A stretch of 15,991 nt of DNA from JALYNX01 sp044867525 (GTDB lineage: Bacteria; Actinomycetota; Acidimicrobiia; Spongiisociales; ZC4RG35): contig JBIOVB010000011.1 in NCBI GenBank assembly GCA_044867525.1, positions 1 through 15,991 of the forward strand, read 5' to 3'. The position numbers and the translations under genes were made by a program. Of the stretch, positions 12,075 to 15,991 are shown piece by piece (within the stretch, counting starts at the first letter, position 1; each line of letters opens with the position of its first letter). The notes beneath the pieces were generated by a model. That model was not told the DNA's origin and ran no database searches. It worked only from the letters and a program-made list of their open reading frames with translations.

Positions 12075-13604
12075 GTGAACACCGTGATCGTCGACGGCGG
12101 TCCCTTGAGCCGGGCTCAGGTGTTGGCCGTCGCCCGAGGCCAGGCCAGCGCCCAGCCCGGGCCGAATTTGGCAGAGCGGATGGGCCCGGCACGGTCCGTG
12201 GTGCAGGCGGCGGTCGACTCGGGTGAGGTCGTCTACGGGATAACCACCGGGTTCGGTGCTCTGGCATCGACCTCGATCGGCCGGGATCAGACCGAAGCGC
12301 TGCAGCTCAACCTGGTGCGCTCTCATGCCGCGGGAGTTGGCGATCCACTGCCGGCGGAAATGGTGCGCGCCATGCTCCTGCTCCGCGCCCGAACCCTCGC
12401 TCAGGGCCACTCCGGGGTTCGGCCGCTGATCGTGGAGCGACTGCTCGAGATGCTCGGCCGGGGAATCCTGCCTGTCGTCCCCTCACAAGGGTCCGTTGGC
12501 GCCTCGGGCGACCTCGCCCCGTTTGCCCACCTCGCCCTGCCGCTCATCGGCGAAGGTGAAGTCACCTGGCACGGCGAGGAGAGACCGGCCGGAGACGTAC
12601 TGCGTGAAACCGGGCTGGAGCCGATCCACCTCGAGACCAAGGAGGGCCTCTCTCTACTCAACGGCACCGAGGGGATGACCGCGATGGGGGTTCTGGCCCA
12701 TGAAGGAGCATCACGGCTGCTGGAGACAGCGGACATCGCCTGTGCCATCACCGTAGAGGCGGTGATGGGCAGCGCCCGGCCGTTCCGCCCCGAGGTCCAT
12801 GCCCTTCGCCCTCATCCCGGTCAGGCGGCCTCTGCAGCCCGAATCGCCTCCCTTCTGGCCGGGAGCGGCATCGGAGCCAGCCACGCAGACGACTTCGACC
12901 ACGCCGTCCAGGACGCCTACTCGCTGCGATGTGCCCCTCAGGTGCACGGCGCCGTCGCCGACACCCTGGACCACATGGCGAGAGTCCTGGACATCGAGAT
13001 GGGATCTGTGGTCGACAATCCCCTGGTGTTTGCCGACAGTGGCGAGGTGGTGTCCGGCGGCAACTTTCACGGGCAGCCTCTTGCCTTCGTCCTCGATTTC
13101 TGCTCGATCGCGGTCACCGAGCTGGGATCGATCTCGGAACGAAGGACCGACCGCATCCTCGATCCCGCCCGCTCCGCCGGCCTCCCTGCCTTCCTCTCAC
13201 CCGACCCTGGTGTCCACTCCGGCTACATGATCAGCCAGTACACCCAGGCCGCTCTGGTCGCCGAGAACCGGGTGCTGGCCCACCCGGCTTCGGTGGAGTC
13301 GATCCCGACGTCGGGGATGCAGGAAGACCATGTCTCGATGGGGTGGGGCGCCGGTCGAAAACTGGCGTCCATCATCGACAACACCCGCCGGGTGCTCGCC
13401 ATCGAACTGCTCTGCGCCACCCAGGGATTGGAGTATCGAAAGCCCTTGTCACCGGCGCCGGGGACCGGGGCGGTCGCGGCCCTGATCCGGGAACACGTTC
13501 CGCCGCTGACCGCCGACAGGCCGCTCGCCGCCGAGATCGAGGAGGTGGCCACATTGATCGCCGACGGCTCGATCTCGACCGCGGCGGGCGTCGGGAGCGG
13601 ATGA
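12075..13604 (+). CDS. hutH: Histidine ammonia-lyase
   Basis: Converts L-histidine to trans-urocanate and ammonia, the first step of histidine breakdown, using a self-formed MIO cofactor. The MIO tripeptide Ala143-Ser144-Gly145 sits in GSVGASGDLAPFAH (139-152). Also present are YGITTGFG (54-61) with the active-site Tyr54, NLVRSHAAGVGD (79-90), LLNGTEGM, VQDAYSLRCAPQVHG and SGGNFHGQPLA, all standard for HutH. The length of 509 residues is normal. I chose GTG 12075 because of the TACCGT box; GTG 12069 adds two residues and GTG 12084 is less likely. Its stop overlaps hutI by 4 nt (ATGA), so the two are translationally coupled. A divergent 61-67 bp gap separates it from the CoA-binding protein. 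Urocanase, the next enzyme, is not in the window. Confidence 0.96.
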   Translation: MNTVIVDGGPLSRAQVLAVARGQASAQPGPNLAERMGPARSVVQAAVDSGEVVYGITTGFGALASTSIGRDQTEALQLNLVRSHAAGVGDPLPAEMVRAMLLLRARTLAQGHSGVRPLIVERLLEMLGRGILPVVPSQGSVGASGDLAPFAHLALPLIGEGEVTWHGEERPAGDVLRETGLEPIHLETKEGLSLLNGTEGMTAMGVLAHEGASRLLETADIACAITVEAVMGSARPFRPEVHALRPHPGQAASAARIASLLAGSGIGASHADDFDHAVQDAYSLRCAPQVHGAVADTLDHMARVLDIEMGSVVDNPLVFADSGEVVSGGNFHGQPLAFVLDFCSIAVTELGSISERRTDRILDPARSAGLPAFLSPDPGVHSGYMISQYTQAALVAENRVLAHPASVESIPTSGMQEDHVSMGWGAGRKLASIIDNTRRVLAIELLCATQGLEYRKPLSPAPGTGAVAALIREHVPPLTADRPLAAEIEEVATLIADGSISTAAGVGSG

Positions 13605-14788
13605 CCGATCTCCTGCTCACCGGCATCGGCCGGCTGGTGACGAACGCCGGCCCTGCGGTCACCGGTGCCGCTGTTGCGATCGACGGAGGTCGGATCGAAT
13701 ATGCGGGCATCGCGGGCGACGCTCCCGACCAGGGAAAAGGGCTACGGATCGACTGTGAGGGCCGCGCCGTGATCCCCGGCTTTGTCGACGCCCACACCCA
13801 CCTCGCCTTCGCCGGGGATCGCTCGGAAGAGTTCGCTGCCCGGCTGGCTGGCGCCGGGTATGAGGAGATCGCAGCATCCGGTGGCGGCATCCTTTCCACC
13901 GTCGCCGCGACCAGGGCGGCAACCGAGCAGGACTTGTTCGAGATGACCGCGGCCAGGGCCCGTCGGATGGTCGCTGCGGGAACCACCACGATCGAGATCA
14001 AGAGCGGGTACGGCCTCGATACCGGCACCGAGACCAGGCTGCTCCGAGTGGCGAGACGAATCGCCGAGGAGCTCCCTTTGACCGTGAAGACCACGTTTCT
14101 CGGAGCCCATGCGGTGCCACCCGAATTCCAGGGCGACCGCTCCGGCTATGTCGACCTAATCGTGGAGGAGATGCTGCCCGCAGTGGCGCCACTCGCCGAC
14201 TACTGCGATGTCTTCGTCGAGGAGTCGGCGTTCTCTGCCGCGGAAGCCCGCCGCGTTTTCGAGGCGGCCGCCCGGTACGGGCTCGGGGCACGGGTCCATG
14301 CCGAGCAACTCCGTCCCGGTGCGGGGGCGGCCCTGGCGGCCGAGATCAGGGCCGTTTCCGCCGATCACCTCGACCACATAACACCAGACGGGGCCGACGC
14401 CCTGCTGGAGGCGGGGGTCGCCGCCCTCCTCACCCCCGGAGCTTCGTTTTCGCTGCGCGCCCCGCAAGCCCCCGGTCGGATGCTCGTTGACCGGGGCCTC
14501 ACCGTGGCCCTGGCCACCGACTGCAATCCCGGCACCTCATATCTGGAGTCGATGGGCCTGGTCATCTCCCTGGCATGCGTCGGGATGGGGCTCACCGTGG
14601 AGGAAGCGGTGTTCGCCGCCACGCGCGGCGGTGCGCTGTCACTCGAGCTCGACGACCACGGGATCGTGCAGGCTGGGGCAGTGGCCGACCTCGTGGTGCT
14701 GGATGCCCCCTCGGAGAGCCATCTCGCTTATCGCCCCGCCACCCCCTTGGTGTGGAAGACGATCAAGGCCGGGTCTGTCGTCGCCTGA
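13601..14788 (+). CDS. hutI: Imidazolonepropionase
   Basis: A 395-residue amidohydrolase that opens 4-imidazolone-5-propanoate to N-formimino-L-glutamate, the third step of histidine breakdown in the cytoplasm. The metal-binding motif is FVDAHTHLAFAGDR (61-74; His65 and His67), followed by SGGGILSTV and the KSGYGLD motif that are specific to HutI, then TFLGAHAVP, the second metal-side VHAEQL and the metal/catalytic block ATDCNPGTS. The length is typical for the family. The ATG overlaps the hutH stop. A much longer open frame extends upstream through hutH, but that part is an out-of-frame reading of hutH and has no HutI homology. The product would need a formiminoglutamate hydrolase or transferase encoded elsewhere. 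Confidence 0.96.
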   Translation: MTDLLLTGIGRLVTNAGPAVTGAAVAIDGGRIEYAGIAGDAPDQGKGLRIDCEGRAVIPGFVDAHTHLAFAGDRSEEFAARLAGAGYEEIAASGGGILSTVAATRAATEQDLFEMTAARARRMVAAGTTTIEIKSGYGLDTGTETRLLRVARRIAEELPLTVKTTFLGAHAVPPEFQGDRSGYVDLIVEEMLPAVAPLADYCDVFVEESAFSAAEARRVFEAAARYGLGARVHAEQLRPGAGAALAAEIRAVSADHLDHITPDGADALLEAGVAALLTPGASFSLRAPQAPGRMLVDRGLTVALATDCNPGTSYLESMGLVISLACVGMGLTVEEAVFAATRGGALSLELDDHGIVQAGAVADLVVLDAPSESHLAYRPATPLVWKTIKAGSVVA

Positions 14789-14817
14789 GTCGGAACCCTT
14801 CCGCCAGGATCAACCCG

Positions 14818-14842
14818 TAGCATCGGCAGCCACCGAAAGGAG
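14818..14842 (+). promoter_or_regulatory. Possible promoter (TAGCAT) and strong ribosome-binding site
   Basis: TAGCAT at 14818-14823 fits TANNNT, with a start of transcription expected near 14831. AAAGGAG at 14836-14842 is the best Shine-Dalgarno sequence in the window, 7 nt before the ATG at 14850. This gene would have a short leader, in contrast to the leaderless-type starts of the catabolic genes. The rest of the 61-bp gap shows no terminator hairpin after hutI. Confidence 0.45.
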
Positions 14843-14849
14843 CAAGTCG

Positions 14850-15293
14850 ATGCGTGACGGCCTTCTCTTCCTGCACATCCTGGGAGCAACGGCGTGGATT
14901 GGCGGCGGGCTCTACGGGATGTATGTGTACTCGTCGGTGGCCGGCCTTGGGCCTCCTGCCGCGGGCCCGGTGCTCGCGGCCTTCGAGAAGCGAGGGAGCG
15001 CCTATTTCGGGCTCTCGTCGGGCTTGGTGTTGTTGTCCGGGATCGGGCTGATCCTCACCTCCGATGCCTACGGGTGGGGCGACACCTTCGTCCTGATCGG
15101 CCTCGGCGCCTTCCTGTTGTCCGCCATCGTCCAATCCACGATCGGGAAGAGGGCAAACGAGCGCATGCTCGAAGCCGGCAGCACCGGAACGGATCTCCCC
15201 AGTGCCCTGAGGTCCTGGCAGCGGGTCACGATCTGGGATCTGCTGGTTTTGTTCGTCGTGGTCTGGGCCATGATCACCAAGCTGGGCACCTGA
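14850..15293 (+). CDS. DUF2269-like four-TM membrane protein
   Basis: A 147-residue integral membrane protein of unknown function. Four hydrophobic segments are seen: about 4-26, 50-70, 77-95 and 123-143. The first helix reads LLFLHILGATAWIGGGLYGMYV, with a His early in the helix and a Trp-Ile-Gly-Gly pattern, which matches DUF2269 and is also seen in related CopD-like small membrane proteins that can bind haem or metal. The loop between helices 1 and 2 holds a short amphipathic stretch (LAAFEKRGSAYF), and helices 3 and 4 are joined by a charged segment around RANERMLEAG. The start is fixed by the strong AAAGGAG site. It lies 61 bp after hutI and 10 bp before the methyltransferase gene. Confidence 0.75.
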   Translation: MRDGLLFLHILGATAWIGGGLYGMYVYSSVAGLGPPAAGPVLAAFEKRGSAYFGLSSGLVLLSGIGLILTSDAYGWGDTFVLIGLGAFLLSAIVQSTIGKRANERMLEAGSTGTDLPSALRSWQRVTIWDLLVLFVVVWAMITKLGT

Positions 15294-15303
15294 GGCCGGC
15301 TCC

Positions 15304-15991
15304 GTGGACCGTTCCAAGATCGAGGAGTTCCTGGAACGCTTCGTCGACCTCGCCTCGGGGGCAACCACGATCGGGTTGCTCGCGGTGGCCGACCGCAGCG
15401 GGCTACTCGGGTTCCTCGGGCAGGGGAACACCGGCAACACCGATCAGATAGCCGACCAGGCTGGCCTCGACGCCAGATATGTCAGGGAGATCCTCTCCGG
15501 TCTGGCCGCGGCCGGGGTGGTCGATTACGACCCGGGCTCGGGGGTGTTCACGCTCCCTCCCGAGCACGCACTGCTTCTCAGCGACACCGACAGCCCGTAC
15601 TTCATGGGGGGATGGCTCGACATGGTGCCTGCCGTCATGACCCAGATCGACGGCATCGTGGCTGCCACGAAGAACGGTGGCGGAGTCCGATTCGAGAGCT
15701 TCGGACCTGACCTGATACGGGGGCTGGACCGGGGAAATGCCCCGTCACAACGGGCTCTTCTCATCAAGAGATGGCTGCCGGCCGTTCCCGGCCTCGTGGG
15801 CAGATTGGAATCGGGGATCCGCGTCGCAGATGTCGGCTGCGGGTCCGGTACCGCGGCAATCGTGATCGCCCGAGCTTTCCCCAACAGCAATGTGGTCGGG
15901 TTCGACATCGCCGACTCCTCGCTCCAGCTCGCTCGCGAGCGCTCGGGTGATCTGGACAACGTCGAATTCCGGTCAGCGACGGTCGAGGAGA
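15304..15991 (+). CDS. SAM-dependent methyltransferase with N-terminal winged helix (3' end cut off)
   Basis: The first 229 residues of a class I methyltransferase. The N-terminal part (about 1-90) looks like a dimerising winged-helix domain: GLLAVADRSGLLGFL, then TDQIADQAGLDARYVREILSGLAAAGVV and the strand VFTLPPEHALLL. This layout is shared by O-methyltransferase-like and Rv2258c-type proteins. The Rossmann motif I is VADVGCGSGTAAIVIARAFP (174-193), and the acidic residue after strand 2 is Asp201 in VVGFDIAD, expected to hold the SAM ribose. The window ends at VEFRSATVEE, before motif III and the substrate pocket, so the substrate cannot be judged. The GTG start is 10 nt after the stop of the preceding membrane protein, with a GAGG overlapping that stop as ribosome-binding site; the two are probably one operon. 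Confidence 0.85.
   Translation, partial: MDRSKIEEFLERFVDLASGATTIGLLAVADRSGLLGFLGQGNTGNTDQIADQAGLDARYVREILSGLAAAGVVDYDPGSGVFTLPPEHALLLSDTDSPYFMGGWLDMVPAVMTQIDGIVAATKNGGGVRFESFGPDLIRGLDRGNAPSQRALLIKRWLPAVPGLVGRLESGIRVADVGCGSGTAAIVIARAFPNSNVVGFDIADSSLQLARERSGDLDNVEFRSATVEE

Noticed and set aside
12929..13600. Long frame continuous with hutI
   Set aside because: The extension is a +2/+3-frame reading of hutH with Arg/Gly/Pro-rich composition; HutI homology begins at the ATG at 13601.
1..15991. Defence system, prophage, transposon or CRISPR array
   Set aside because: No transposase, integrase, nuclease-helicase pair, terminal repeats or regularly spaced direct repeats were seen; base composition looks uniform across the window.

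Overview
The window is a compact, GC-rich bacterial chromosome segment with little intergenic space. GTG and TTG starts, four-base stop/start overlaps, DUF5671- and DUF2269-type membrane proteins, and repeated TANNNT -10 hexamers 6-8 nt upstream of start codons (leaderless-type promoters) all suggest an actinobacterium. Acidimicrobiia is my best guess, held with low confidence. I saw no tRNA, rRNA, CRISPR array, insertion sequence or phage gene.

Layout. The left edge (1-3404) is housekeeping and envelope: the 5' part of purN (minus strand), a long inverted repeat, a single-domain rhodanese, a one-pass membrane-anchored protein, a 13-segment DUF5671-like membrane protein and a PlsC-type acyltransferase. 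The centre (3412-11603) is the main metabolic block: a benzoate/anthranilate-type CoA ligase (minus) divergent from an SDR oxidoreductase, tryptophan 2,3-dioxygenase and a kynureninase-like PLP enzyme (plus); then a minus-strand operon of a 12-segment haem-copper-oxidase-like membrane protein, a crotonase-family enzyme and a RidA-like protein; then a divergent acyl-CoA dehydrogenase. The right part (11621-15991) holds a CoA-binding protein, hutH-hutI of histidine breakdown, a DUF2269-like membrane protein and a methyltransferase cut by the window edge.

Reading of the centre: tryptophan is opened by the dioxygenase and, after deformylation by an enzyme not seen here, kynurenine is split to anthranilate and alanine. 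Anthranilate is probably activated by the CoA ligase. The crotonase, RidA-like protein, acyl-CoA dehydrogenase and SDR would then act on CoA-thioester intermediates, as in the aerobic 2-aminobenzoyl-CoA route. The monooxygenase/reductase that dearomatises 2-aminobenzoyl-CoA is not in the window, nor are kynurenine formamidase and urocanase (hutU). Together with hutHI the region looks like an aromatic and heterocyclic amino-acid catabolism island.

The least explained points are the crotonase lacking both hydratase glutamates, the RidA-like protein lacking the key arginine, the oxidase-like membrane protein lacking most Cu(B) ligands, two overlapping divergent -10 boxes packed between the ligase and SDR start codons, and the twin CGATATCG inverted repeat upstream of the rhodanese gene.
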